A stretch of 64,000 nt of DNA from Botryotinia globosa (taxonomy: Eukaryota; Ascomycota; Leotiomycetes; Helotiales; Sclerotiniaceae): NCBI GenBank assembly GCA_014898425.1, contig RCSZ01000010.1:558001-622000 (forward strand), in the 5' to 3' direction. Below, piece after piece: positions 35,022 through 47,900 of the stretch. The number at the start of each line of letters is the position of its first letter. The stretch's first letter is position 1. Made by a program: the position numbers and the translations under genes. The notes beneath the pieces were generated by a model that searched no databases, was not told where the DNA came from, and was given only the letters and a program-made list of their open reading frames with translations.

Positions 35022-36446
35022 ATGGCGTTACAACTATCCAAAGCAAGATATTCCCTTCAAAGCCAAACTACTCGTATCATTAAAATATTCTCTGTAATTG
35101 TCTTCTTCTACATCTGCACGTATTTCCTTCTACCACGAATCCAATCCACTCCTCTCACCGTCACCGAAGAAGATATAGCTTTCGAACAACGCACCGCTCA
35201 CATCTACAACAACTTCCTTCCCGCATCCAGCTCCGACCAACTATGTGCTTCTCACTCCCTGACATCCTATCCCGATCGTTCGCAAAAACGTAAGATATAC
35301 GATCTCTTCATGGTCAATTCCGAGCTAGATTGGCTCGAAATTCGTCTCAATGAAATGAACACCGAGGTAGATTATTTCGTCATCCTCGAAGCGCCAACTA
35401 CCTTTACCGGTCTTGCGAAAAACATGACCTTTCAAGAACACCGAGCCCAATTCTCCGCTTTCGAGGATAAAATTATCTATCACGTTTTGACCGATGCTCC
35501 TCCCCCAGTCTCCAACACCACGTTACCCGGCTCCCAAGAATACGAAGCGAATGCATGGATCCAAGAGAAATTCCAACGGGACGCCATGTTTACCCAGGTA
35601 TTCCCCAAGCTGGTGGACGAACAGAAACCCAACGAAGGAGATGTAATACTCGTCTCCGATATCGACGAGGTAATTCGACCTGCTTCTCTTCAAGTCCTGC
35701 GCAACTGCGTTTTCCCCGTGATCCTTACACTGCGCTCGCAATTCTACTACTATTCCTTTCAATTTCGACACCGAGGAGAACAGTGGGCACATCCTCAAGC
35801 GACGTTCTATCGGGGTCTGGAAAATACTATCAAACCGCATAGTTTACGTAGTCGCCATGGAGGACACGTCCAGGTGGATGAAAGAGATAGTAAAAGTATC
35901 GGAAACTTGTGGAATGCGGCTTGGCATTGTAGCAGTTGTTTTAGTACACTCAAGGAAATGAGAAGGAAGATGGAGAGTTTCAGTCACACAAATCTGAACA
36001 AGCAGGAGTTCAGAATGACGGATAGGATCGTGGATAGAGTGGGAAGAGGGAAGGATTTGTGGGATAGATTTGGTCAGGTATGTGAACAATACTTTTTTCT
36101 CCGACATTTGAGATGGAGAAATGGGTTGCTAGGTGAAATTTTGGAACCATGGTCGAAGATTCAATTCATCTTCACGAATCCATGAGGTCTCAAATGAACC
36201 TCATCAAATTCACGCGCCCTTTCAAATTTCACGTTATTCATCTCCTACCACCAAAGGAGAACTACACTAACCTTGAATCATCAACAGTGGTACAAAAGAA
36301 TAGACAACAACAACGACATCCCCAGCTATATCAAAGATCACCGGTCCAAATTTGGATACATGGTTGATCGCGATGGTGAAGGCGCCGGATTTGTCGATTA
36401 CGACGAAATTATTGCGAAAGAAAAGAAGGGAAAGGATTTAATTTGA
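35022..36446 (+). CDS. Glycosyltransferase family 17 protein
   Basis: Two exons, 35022-36077 and 36288-36446. The 210-nt intron has a GTATGT donor and CAG acceptor in phase 0 (DRFGQ joined to WYKRIDN). The product is 404 aa. A single hydrophobic segment at about residues 20-40 (IFSVIVFFYICTYFLL) acts as a type II signal anchor. The catalytic part opens with RKIYDLFMVNSELDWLEIRLNE, followed by VDYFVILEAPTTFTG. It carries the DVILVSDIDEVIRP segment with an acidic DxD-like site, as in GT17 (MGAT3, the bisecting beta-1,4-N-acetylglucosaminyltransferase family). It likely works in the Golgi lumen. Fungi lack complex bisected N-glycans, so the fungal acceptor is unknown. The ATG at 35022 gives a short cytosolic tail before the anchor. 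The intron is longer than others in this window, so its acceptor is the least certain detail. Confidence 0.92.
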
Positions 36447-37127
36447 GAACTTTATGAAGTCTTTAACGTTATAATATGGTATATTTTATGAAGATATTTG
36501 CACTAGCACTTACGTCAGGAGTTAGGGTTTTGGATAAATGATTGGTTACATTTCTTGGAGTTTGGACCTATGGCGCAAGATTCCCTATGTTTGGGGATTT
36601 GATAAATGAGATGAAGAAGGGAAAAGAAGAGTGAAATTTCCACACACTCTAGAAAGGGGCATATTTTGAGTTTCTATCACAACTCTCTAGGGGTCTTTGA
36701 GAACGGGGCGGCTGTGGATTATAATAGAAAGGAGATGCTCCAACTGAGAGTACTGTGCGATATGCATAATGAGCATACTGCAAACATTCAAACGAAAGAT
36801 TAGACCTCATCAATTGATCAGGCCAATACATCCAACCTCCATGTTTTCAGTAAGTTCAATGCGGATCCACTAGGATGCAATGCAGCAGCTTCAAGCGACG
36901 ATTTTATTATCTGACGAAGGGGGTATCAAATATTATTTCATGCCGTTTTCATGCCATTACATCCAGAATAACTCCTATCCCATCATCCATTCATCCATAA
37001 ATAACCAGACTTTTCATTGGAAGATGAAGCTTCCATCACCACAACATGTGTATTCAACACAATCACCCCCCATAAGTCGTCAAATCAGCCCTTGAAATCC
37101 TCTACTCACAATTAAACCCACACTCTA
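36447..37127. other. Convergent intergenic spacer
   Basis: Lies between two convergently transcribed genes and so contains both 3' regions. No supported gene. Confidence 0.5.
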
Positions 37128-38152
37128 TTATTCTCTGTTATTGCGAGCTTCCATCTCCGCAGCCATTGGTGGTCCAGGTACCTGGGGCGGATCGCGGAGA
37201 AGTGATTTCTTTTCTTGGCCTAGAACTACTATTGTCGCATATTCATTAGCAAATATTCATTAGCAAATATTCATTCATTCGTTACCCCTCCTCTCTTCCA
37301 AATCCCGCAAGAACCAAACCAAACCAAACAAACAAACAAAAACAACTCACGTCTATCCCAAAGCACCCAACTCGTAACAAACAGTATAGGCAATGCCACA
37401 ATCGTCATCGTAACTCTCCTCGCAACACTCTGATAATTTCCCGGCAGAGGTTTTCCTCTGCCCATAGAGCGCGCGCCAGAGGGCGTGGTCAGTCGCGAGG
37501 TTATAGATTGATTTAGAGCTTTGAGAGGGAGCTCAGATTTCGAGCTTTTCGTCGCTGTTCGAGCGGGTTTGGCTTGCGATTGGGAGGACTTTGATTTGAG
37601 CGATTGAGAAGGCGCAGGAGAAGAAGATTCGTGAGTAGATGCAGAGCGTATACTTTGAACACGCTGTACCTGTGCGAGAATCGGAGAAGCTATCATCGTA
37701 TTTGCGTTTGCGTTTGCGTTTGCGTCTGCGTTTGCGATCAGAGAAGATCGATTTCTCGCGCTTGGTATTCCCGGCATATTCGAATCCAATGAATCTATCA
37801 CTTCGTCCAATTTCACGTCGCTTTCTCTATCGGTGCTAGCTGGTATAGCGACAATCGCAGTAGATGTCGCAGGTATGGCAATATTTTTTGATTCCTCAGT
37901 CGTAGTAGGCGCAGACGCAATCGCGGCTACAATAGCAGGTATTCCGATTTTCGATTTCGGAGATGGAGATGCTTTCCTCTCATTCACTCTTCGTATCGCC
38001 CAGGTACTATTGATTCCAAACTTCAAGCCTTCAGAGTTCTCGCCTTTCGAAGTCGAAATTCCAGATAGCGAAAATGATGCTGATATATCAAGAATGATTT
38101 TCTTAGGCCTTGCTCTTTTTTGGGTGATACTTTCAGTGTTATTAGCCGCCAT
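37128..38152 (-). CDS. Uncharacterised single-pass membrane protein with disordered N-terminus
   Basis: Two exons, 38152-37351 and 37228-37128. A 122-nt intron (GTGAGT donor, TAG acceptor, phase 1) joins WVLWDR to LVLGQEKKSLL. The product is 300 aa. The first 230 residues are low in complexity and rich in Ser, Ala and Lys, with an Asn-Ala run encoded by a CGCAAA hexanucleotide repeat (37703-37736). Near the C-terminus a basic stretch (SVARRV) leads into one membrane helix (TMTIVALPILFVTSWVLW) and a short charged tail. This tail-anchored-like C-terminus looks like the conserved part of a fungal protein family, but I cannot name it. An unspliced read would end at 37271 with a Phe/Val/Leu-rich tail from intron sequence, so splicing is more likely. 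The alternative acceptor 3 nt away only changes one residue. Confidence 0.75.
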
Positions 38153-38814
38153 AATTGATTGATACGGGCGGGGCGGGGTTGTGAAGATTCACATCGGTAA
38201 ACGCAAACGCGTTTTTTGTGATTTTGATTTTGAGTTTTATTTCTTTGCTTTTTTGTTCAATCATTTTACTATCCTTTCTTTTTCCTTATGTTTGTATTCA
38301 AGACGGTGCTCTGGATTTTGATTATTATCTGAGTATTCAAGTGAACATTTTGAGGCGTTTGATGTAGAGTGTATATTGAGTGGATGATTATATCTACCAT
38401 AAATCTCTGTGAAACATACAACTTGAAGATCTTGGGGGAAATAGTATCTCTGAGTGGAATCCTGTTTGAGGCCAAGGAAATTGCCATGGTTCCGCTATGT
38501 TTCCTTGAAGTTGTTCATACCATCTGTACTATTTCCAACCTCTAACATAGGTATGCAAAGAAGTTCCACATGGCTCACATATTACTAGGATAAGCAGTAT
38601 AAGTTCATTCATTCGTGTATTTGTCTACCATCACTGGTATCTATCATTTCTATACAATCCCGCTTTCCTCCTCTCCCATCTTTGTCTCTTTTGAAACTCC
38701 TCTGCTTATAAATACAATTAAGTTAGGATATCAATACCGAACGCCTGACCCAATGCCATTTTGACATTACCCATCATTAAAAGCTCATTGCTTCCTCTTT
38801 ACTACCATCCACTC
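38153..38814. other. Intergenic spacer
   Basis: Promoter region of the minus-strand membrane protein (near 38160-38300) and 3' region of the MFS gene that ends at 38815. Nothing else is seen. Confidence 0.5.
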
Positions 38815-40847
38815 CTAGACCATACTCTTCTCATTCAAGTCATTACGTTCATGATGCATCGCTTCCTGAATCGCCGCTGCATGATTTGCTTCCGCCATGT
38901 CTCTCCTAACTGGACTGTTTGCCCTAGAATTTGCTCTGGAGTTTGCCCTGCTATTTGGATTGCTCTTCTCATGTGTACTGTGCGGTCTGCTTCCCGTATT
39001 TTGTCTTACTCTAAGATCTTGTTGACTGCGAGCGAAACTCCTTGCTCTTGCTCCGGTTGGCATTCTTGATAGATGAGTCCTATCTACCGCAGTTGATCCT
39101 TCACCGATATGAGTTCCTTTCTCATGAACAATTTCGTTATGGGCAGCTTTGGCATCAGATAGTTGTTGAGCGAAAGGTGAGCGTTTGCGGAGAACAGGTC
39201 CTTTCCAGTAGATGACGTAGACAGCGATCACGAGGACGAAAGAGATACATGCAAGAATGGTAGAGGCGTAAGCAAGTGAGCGAGATGGATCAGATGACAT
39301 GTCTATGGTTTCGTGTTAGCATACTCAGACAAAAGTTACTAGAAAGATAAATACATACTCTGGAAGAAAGGAGTAGCAGGAATTGTCAAAACACCGGCTA
39401 AGAAATCTCTCGACCATCCATTTCCACCTGTAGCAGAAGCCGAATATGGTCCATAGGCACAAATCATATAATCAATTGTCGCCATGTAAATACTATAGTT
39501 GGCAATACCGACAACCGCTGCGAAAATTGAGGAACCAATCCAATGAATTGGTGGGCCTGTAGAAGTCCAGGCAAAACCAATAAGACCAATTGGCAAGCAT
39601 GGTGCCGTGTAGAGCAAGAACCAAAGTCTAGATTCGAATTGAGCGTGCTCGTCATCTGGCTTATTGGCGCGTTGTTTGATATTGCGTTTGATGGCGGGAA
39701 TGAATGCGAACCAAGCGATGAAGTATCCCACAAGAATGGGAAGGAAAGAGAGGCCGAGTTCGACGGTTCCAAAGCCCCATTGTTTGTACACGAGAGAGAA
39801 GGATTGAATGAACATGAAGATGAGTGCATCAGAGAATCCAGACAACAAACTCAAGGTTAAGACAATTGGCTCTGTCAGGAACATCTTGAAAGGTCTGACG
39901 AAAGTAACCAAGGTCTCTTTAATGGAGAGTCGTTCCTTGAATGGCGTGATCTCGTTTGGACCGTAAATGTTTGGGTTTTCACCACTCTTTCGCATATTCT
40001 TGGCGATTTTATCCATCATGATTGTCGATCTAGTCTCAGGTACAAGAGCCAAATGGAGGAGTTGTACGGCACCGCCAAAGATAAGTTGAATCCAGATGTT
40101 CCATCTCCAAGCCAGATTAGCCTCAACGAAACCACCAACAACGGGACCCAAAACACTTCCACCAACAGATGAGAATACTACAAATGCGACGGCATATTGT
40201 TGGTCATCTGATTCCCACATATCGGCAATCATACCCAGAGTAACGGAACCACCTGCTGATGAAAGACCACCAAGCGCACGGCCAACCATAATAGTGGCAA
40301 AGTTGGGAGCAATTCCAACTGGAATTTGCCAGATGTTGACCAAGAATAGAGAAGCTTGCAGAATAGGTTTGCGACCCAGTTCTTCAGACCATGGAGCCCA
40401 TAATTCACAACCGAATGCATATAGCACCAAGAAAATCATAGCACCAGCTCTTGCACCTTGTGCGCTGACACCAAATTCGTCAACGATGCCACCAATGGCG
40501 TTTGAATATAAACTGGTATTGAAGTTCATGGAAACCTGAACCATGAAAATAACCGACAAGATCATCCATTTTTTCCAGGTAGGAAAAGAGTATCCCAATT
40601 GACCCCAGCAATCTTCTTCGCTAATCTCGATCTTGTCGGACTCTCTGATATTCGTTACTGCATTTTCATTGTCGCCAGATGGAAATCGTGCTACTCGATT
40701 TGCGCGGGGTGGTTGAGTACCAGGATTTTCCAGGTGAGACTCTGCACCGGTCGATGCGCCATGTTTGGATGATTGTGAAGATAAATCAGACTCCTGGAAC
40801 ATGGCCTTTCCTTCACTGGAGGTGGGCGTATGGATACCACCCGCCAT
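38815..40847 (-). CDS. MFS transporter, DHA1 drug/polyamine type
   Basis: Two exons, 40847-39359 and 39302-38815. A 56-nt intron (GTATGT donor, TAG acceptor, phase 1) joins TPFFQ to NMSSDPSRSLAYAS, inside the last transmembrane pair. The product is 658 aa. A cytosolic lead of about 90 residues precedes 12 membrane segments. Hallmarks are ELWAPWSEELGRKPIL (loop 2-3 signature), GRALGGLSSAGGSVTLGMIADMW, the motif C region GSVLGPVVGGFVEANLAWRWNIWIQL, and PETR after segment 6. This is the DHA1 (12-TM H+ antiporter) layout of fungal multidrug and polyamine exporters such as Tpo1-like proteins, acting at the plasma membrane. The tail of about 110 residues is long, with three SRAN repeats. The substrate cannot be told from sequence alone. 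The first exon alone would lack the final helix. Confidence 0.92.
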
Positions 40848-43690
40848 TTAATTTTGTATTATTTGATACTATTCGATTGATCGTTAGTCTCCTGGTGTAG
40901 TTTTCTCTTGTGATATTGAAGACTGGAAATGTAAGGTTGCGTGGGAAGTGCCAAAGGATATTGGAGAGAAGCTTCTTGAAGGAATTCTGGTTCTTGTATG
41001 AGAAATATATATGGTCAGGCGAAATACATACTTTCTTGATTAAAAAGATGATCGATCGATAAGATGAATACCAAAAACAGGGCTAGAACTAGTAGTCAAA
41101 GCAGTGAATCTAAGAGCTTCTAGGACTTTTCGTTTTCCCCGCACTCTAGACAGACCTTGTATCAAAAACCCTAATGAGAATTGCTCGTATAGAAATGTCC
41201 GAGAAGAAAAGCAAAACTTCGTTGACCTTTCTCAATAATAGTTCAAAAGGATATCAAATTATCATATTAAGAAGATTGGAAGGACTTGAAGCTCATTAAA
41301 GGAGATGCAGAAGATGAAGTAAGTGGTGAATGTGTTCGATGTATCTAATATCAATTCATGGTTTCCCGCTTGGTACGTCATTTTTGGATTTTATATGCAG
41401 GACCCCTTCAATGTGACTTCCCAATTTTTTTGTTGGAGTCTCCCCGGGGGTAGGATCGGCCCCATCATCTTGTTTTGCAACTGACAACCAATCAAGTTAT
41501 GGGACTTCTCCTGCCAAAATCTAATGGGGCTTAAAGTTTAATACGAGTGAGTCGGGTGTACTTTATCATACGAGTGCATCGTAGTTTGGGTTTTGGACAG
41601 TAGTTCGTGTCAGACCTACCTAGAGTTAGAACTAGAAGCAACCAAGATTGATAGAGAGTGTCAATAGAGCGACTGCTCTATGTACTTACTCGCACGAATA
41701 ACAGAGCGAGTAAAGCGAGGTTGCAGTAGAATATGTTACAGACATCCATAGAAACAAGATGGGCGTTACATTCAAAGTGTGAAAACGATTTGATTTACTT
41801 TGAGGACCTACACCACTGAAACATACTTACATTTAGGATTATCGCCCCAGAATGATCTTACGAGTCAGACGAATATCCGATGGACTGTCTGACTTGAGAA
41901 CACGGAAACAACGGCATGATTACTCCAGCATAGGATTTGTGTTTTGAGTGAGACGTTGATTAATCGCAAGAATCGCTCCGGATCGCTAAGCACCTCACGC
42001 AATCCTTCAAGCATTGCGCGTTGTGTTTAAGTTTCCCCCTCAACACGGACGTTGATCTGCACCTGCATCTTTGAATGACGTCGCCCTAGTTTTCCCCGTG
42101 CGAGAGAAGCATATTTCCGGGTATATCTGTGAGGCGATATGGATTTGTGATATTGTCGTCTATTGAATTTATGAGATATTGATGTTAAAAAGTAGATTGG
42201 ATGTGACTTTCAGTAAATCTATCAAAACTTCTTTGATATTAGATGAGCCTCATGTTCGGCATTCATTCAATCAAGCATCTTTGCCAATAAATGAAGAAGC
42301 TTTCCTGAGAGTGTATATACCAATGCTTATGAGACTGGGTTGCCACTATCACTCTGGCTCAGATAAGCGCAACACTTGGCAACCGAGGCCGATTTGCCAA
42401 AGAGCAGGCTAATACTCGGATTGACTTTGAGCTTTCGGCACAACACTACCAGTCTCTTTCAATCGATACGGAATGTTATTTTATGTCTCAAGAAAAGATA
42501 CGTGCCAATTAATCAACTACTCGCCGTCGTTACAATGTACCATGCTCTCGATGATGCATCACAAAACAAAGAGGAGTCAGGCGCTTATCTGGAGACCGGG
42601 GGCAAGCCCGTCTATTATAGTTTTCATCATCGTGCAGAAACAGGTTCAAGAATCAAGACGTTGAAAATGCCCGTTGTGTTCCGGTATCAGCAAAAGCAAT
42701 ATAGTGGAGAGGCGGAGGCGGGGGGGAATCCGGAGGTGCCAGGTGGTATATTGATCCAGGTTATTCAGATCATCATGAACTACTTCCACAAACTGGCCGA
42801 GTACTAGCCGTAGTGGTAACAGAATAGCATCGGTTGATGGGAGAGATAGTCAGAGATGCTTCAGTAACCCGAGCCGACTAATACTTAGATGGTTGTTTAG
42901 TTGATCATGTGCTCGAATATTAATTGAAGGTTAAAAGCAATTCTGCACACAGCTCTCAGTAACTGACCTGACCTACCTCGAACCTACCTACTGGGTTCAA
43001 AGTATGGCACCAACCGGGCTCAGCGTTTAGTAAGTCGTGATGTGATCAATTTGTTCCAAGGCAAAAACAAATGCTCCCGAGGTCTCTCTCGTCGATAGGA
43101 CCACCAGACTTATACCTCCGAACGGATAAATGTCGGTCGGATATAGCATCCTCGATTGATTGCTGACTAAGGTTACCGAGTCATCTCGTGCCTTGATTTT
43201 GCTCAACATCAGACCTCACACATGGGCTAGCCTCACACCAAGAATTTGTACTCTGTACTTGGGTAGATCTGGTTCCTGGATTCATGATACGGTCGTTTAT
43301 GTTCCAGATTCCCCAGGAGCAATATTGTGTTGGGTAAATAACGTGATTGGTTTTCGAAAAGCAAAAAAATCGCTAGGTTAGGTAACCCAACCTGGTGATC
43401 GAAGATATATCAGTGTATCATTGATATTCCTTAAATCATTAGGATATTATACTCCTTCTTATACCCAAGTCACCATCGTACAGATTCTACAACGACCAAT
43501 CAACTAGCCACCAAGTTCTTGAAGAATGATGATGTAAATTCGCAAATCAAGGTATTAAGGTTGATGTGATGCACAACATACCACACCGGGAGCCATTCCC
43601 GCTCCGCCACCACTACCCTAATGTTCCAGCCTTTATAGATCTTCACAGCGTATAATCGTTAGAGCCTCCTTTCATTGGTAATATTGCATC
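40848..43690. other. Promoter of the MFS gene and gene-poor spacer
   Basis: The 5' part is the upstream region of the MFS transporter. Overlapping frames at 42376-42807 (143 codons) and 42179-42412 have no recognisable family, no clear splice signals and no neighbour support. I do not call a gene. Confidence 0.45.
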
Positions 43691-44190
43691 GAAGGCTTTT
43701 TGTTGCTTGTCTGTAGACTTGTTTCCTTGATTTTCGAGGTTCATTTCACGTAGATTTCGAAAAAGAATGGTTTTGTTGCTGCTCTGAGGTAAGATTTCCT
43801 TGCTTTTTTGACTCGGAGATATTGTGTTTCGAAGAATAGAACGCCGGTTTGCTGCTTGTCTATAGTTCGTAGCTCATTCCCTGCTTTTCGAGGTGAATGT
43901 CTCATGAATTCGAAAAAGGCAGATTTTGTTGCTCCTCTGTAGACTTATTTCCTTGCTCTCTGATGTGAGAAGGTCATACTTGAAAGGTAGATAGTTTTGT
44001 TGCTCATCTGAAGCGAAATTTTCTTGATTTTGTATGTCAAGGAGTTATGTTTGTGTGTTTTGTTGCTTGTCTATAGTCGTATTTATTTCCTTGCTTTAGA
44101 CAGAAGAGAAAAGAAAGTAGGTACATATCGTCCAAAAGGCACTTTTGTTGCATGTCTGTTGTGAAGATTCCTTGCTTCAAGAAAGCCATG
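43690..44190. repeat. Degenerate tandem array, period about 63-85 bp, 7 units
   Basis: Seven copies of a core resembling TTTTGTTGCTTGTCTGTAG, followed 8-15 bp later by TTTCCTTGATTTTCGAGG. The GTTGC (or GCTGC) cores begin at 43702, 43775, 43851, 43928, 43999, 44062 and 44147. Several units also share a TTCGAAAAAG segment just before the next core. The units have diverged by substitutions and small indels, so the array is old. No protein frame crosses it in a conserved phase. Confidence 0.8.
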
Positions 44191-44279
44191 GCTTGCTTTT
44201 GTAGCTGGCGACGATCTATTATCATCATCGGCGATTATCTATGATGGTGATGACGGTAGATGTGGAGGGCCGAGTACCT

Positions 44280-44970
44280 GGATACCAATTCTGCATGCAA
44301 CAAAAACAGGTTTGCGGTCAATGAGATGAGCAACAAAACCGTTGGAATTCGAAAATCTCCTCTGTTGAACTTTGACATCGTTCTAGAACTCCTCAAGATT
44401 TGAATATAATTGGCTTTGGCAGATATGTTTCGAGTCTAGACCTTCGGACCGGAAGGTCTGCTCCATCCATTGAAGCCTCATAGCTTGAAGTTGTCTTCAA
44501 CACAACGTCTATGTCTACATTTTGTTGCATATCTAATAGCATATTCTTGATTTTTTATTTGATTTCACTTTCTGTTGCATATCTGATGATAGTTCCTTGG
44601 TTTTAATTCCTCCATTGATGATGATGGTATGATGGTGATGATGTTATATTGAACAGCATATCTGACCAACAAAAAGCAGGTTTAAAAGAAGATAAGCAAC
44701 AAGACGGATGAATTCAAAGATCAGCAGTGGACATGCTGCGTTGATATATTGATAGTCTTCCAAGACTACTCCTTTGGTTTCTGAAAATCGTGGCCTTGAC
44801 TCGACGTTTGTTTTGTTGCACATCTGGTTCCAGTTCCTTGATTTTCAAGCTGGCGATGATGATGCTGCTGATGGCGAATATCATGATGACCACGACGATG
44901 ATGATGATTATGATGATATCAGATAGATTTTGAAAATCAGGTTTGAAAATCAGATGAGCAACAAAACATT
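44280..44970. repeat. Dispersed copies of the same core in both orientations
   Basis: The core of the 43.7-44.2 kb array recurs. Forward copies lie near 44524, 44574 and 44815. Reverse-complement copies (GATGAGCAACAAAAC type) lie near 44325-44340, 44690-44702 and 44950-44966. Short GAT/ATG trinucleotide runs lie between them (about 44612-44645 and 44846-44920). A further forward/reverse pair lies at about 46876-47030. The paired orientations make inverted repeats several hundred bases apart. Confidence 0.65.
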
Positions 44971-47900
44971 GAGAACTGGAGTTTGATAGGATATACTTGA
45001 TGATCAGTGAAGGATTAGGAGTTCCTCAATATTGGGTCCATATGAAGCTGGTTTGGACATCTTCAATCTCATCAAGAAGTTGTTCGTTGTCTCAGTATAA
45101 TCCAATGAAAATGTTTTGCAACGCTCCTTTAGTTGTCTACAGAATTTATCTCTAGTTAAACACACAAAACTACTGACTGTATCGCCATTCGAGACAAGGT
45201 TTACGGACGGCGATAGATTTCCACTTTTTATAGGCATATCTGCATCAATAAAACAGATTTCCCCTATATCAGTATGAAGGTAGAACCCGATGATCCATAT
45301 ATCACATCATGATGCTTTAACAACCTTCGGTTCATGTCCCTCTTTCCGACCACAATTCAACCTCCAACCTCCCTTGTCCGAGACCTTGCTCCTTCAAATA
45401 TTTTTCAACCTCCTATCAGTCATCAACTACGACTCGGCTAATGTCTCTCGCGTATGTTCCGAGTTCAGCTGGGCAGCCGTGTGCCATCTTTCCCCAAGCA
45501 TGGTCAATTTGGTCCGAGAGAGAAAGGGCATGATGATAGTTATGAGGGTCACTGTGAACAATCAGCACTGGCTGGCGAATAGGAAACCAATTAGTGAGCC
45601 TGGACATAGATATCCATCTAATGTTGGAATGTAGGTATCCTTGAGAATATCGAGTAGTGGCAGACTGATGGAAATTGGTTCCGGCACTCATACTCATGTA
45701 CGAATGAAAACATCGAAAGCAAATCACCGCGCATAATATCTGATGATACTTGCTGTGGTAAACATATCCTGTTGAGCCAAGCCGTCAGACGAACGAGCCG
45801 CATTCTGGTGCATGGATATCAGCGAGAACTTTGTGCGTCCGCGTTTCTATTAAAGCGGGATTGGTAAAGCCGCGTGGGGGGGGGGTGTGATATATTGTGT
45901 GAGATCGCCTAGGTTAATTGAAGGACTGCATTGCAAGGATGACACCGAGAGCTAGGTCTCCTGTCGCCGATAACTCATGATACCGTACTCTAACAAAGTC
46001 TGGTTGATTCCATCAACTCTAAGTTGTTCGTCTAATCACTTGGCTCGCAACTTGTGACAGTGATGAACGCTTACAAAGGTCACCAAGATTAGTCGACTCA
46101 GTATTGCAGGTGGGGGGGGGGCATCGATGCTGTAATATTTGTGCCGGTAGCATTAAAGTAGGGAGGCAAAAGGAAAGGTGTAATACATATCCAAGCAACA
46201 AGCCAAGCGTGTATGGCAGGATTTTGCAGAGACTTGTCGCGAAAGAACGATTCCAAGTTAATCCATCGCGAGAACTGGTTAACAAAAGCTCAACTTTGCC
46301 ATGAGAACAACCATTTATTGTTTCCTCAACTGTTGTTGTGCTTGAGTTTGCTGAGAAGGCAAATATGCGAGTGCAACCTCAAATTATCGAAAGAAATCCC
46401 CAATACCTCCTTATTGCACTAGCTCTCGAGTGATTCCGTATCATATAAAACACAAATTGGAACGACGCAGAACACCATATAGAAGGCCTCACAATGCCCT
46501 TACTGAACGGAAATTTTTAGACCCAGAAATCATCGTTGCTTAACTTCAACGGAATCAAAGGCAGTGAATGTAGTGTATCTCAACACGTTCATTTTATTTT
46601 CCATGTAAGCTATAGTAGGAGACGATACATGTGTCTCATCGCATGGTAATCTCATCGACTCAATTTTGCAATGATATTTTGGTAGAGACACCTCCAAAAC
46701 CGTGGCGCGTCGTGTTTGTGAGGGGATGGGCAGAATAAAAATGGCGGTGAATAGGTTATGCAATTCCACGTGATTCTTCAGGAAGATGTCAGTCCATTCA
46801 ATTTCAATTATGACCCTCAAAACTGCTTGTGGCACAGAGTGAAGCGCCATAACGATCGTGGAGTTATTTGATACTTCTGTTGCATATCTAATGCGAATTC
46901 CATGTTTTTTGGTGGGAACGATGATGTTAATGAGGCTGAAAATGATGATGATGACTGCGGAATTGACATTGATGATGCTAGAGCTAGGGGAAAACAGGTT
47001 TGTGGCCGATGAGACGAGCAGCATTCGATGAAGCATCATTATCATAGGAGCAAATGTTTGGTTCTAAGCTTCGATAGATATTTCTTCCAGTGTGGTGATA
47101 TCATATCGTGGCTGGTCTCTACAATGTAGAGATCGAATTCTCTCTATTCGTTCTGTCTTTTACTTTGCTCGTTTGTTTTAGAAAGGATTGCTGTTTGCCA
47201 TATCACAACCGATGCCACAGGCATAATGGCACCCGTATAGTTTTTGTATGGAACTCAAGGTTGTTTCAAGGAGAATATCGTCTGTGATTGGGCATTTTGA
47301 GAACCCACGACAGTGCCAAGTTTCTATTATTTGGAGTTTGACAGCACTTTCTCGAGTCTCTTGAAGACAACGTTCCAATAGTCCGGACCGTAGTCCGACA
47401 ATCAGAAGCTTTTAAGTTGTGAGTCGAGATAGATGGTCTAAGCAATTTGAAAGCTTGAATTCACTTTGAATATCGTGTCGTTGTCAAACATTACCTAGGT
47501 AGAGTGTTCAATGTGGCAACTCAAGTCTCTAGCCACAGTAATGTTGACAAGGACTGTCGAGTACCTAGCGAGCGAGGTTGCTCTCAATCATATTCATCAA
47601 TGTGGCTAAGAATTGAACATCTATATCAATGGTTATATCAATGGTTTTATCAATGTATATTGTGTGCGAGCTGGCGCCGGCGTCATTTTAGAGCTCTTGT
47701 GCCTGGGAGTAGAAATAAGAGTACAGGCACAAAGGGGAAATCCCTTAAGCCCCCCTCTTTATTATCCCTATGATTGACCTAATTGATATCATATTATCAT
47801 TATCTCAATTAATATCAATATTCTATTTCATATAATTATCCCAACTGATATCAATATTCTACTTCATATGAATATTCTAATTGATATTTCGATTAAAAGA

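Noticed and set aside
37604..37839. Plus-strand frames with Cys-Val or Arg-Leu runs.
   Set aside because: They are shadows of the Asn-Ala hexanucleotide repeat of the minus-strand membrane protein.
42376..42807. A 143-codon plus-strand frame.
   Set aside because: There is no domain, no convincing start context and no splice or neighbour support, so it is not called as a gene.
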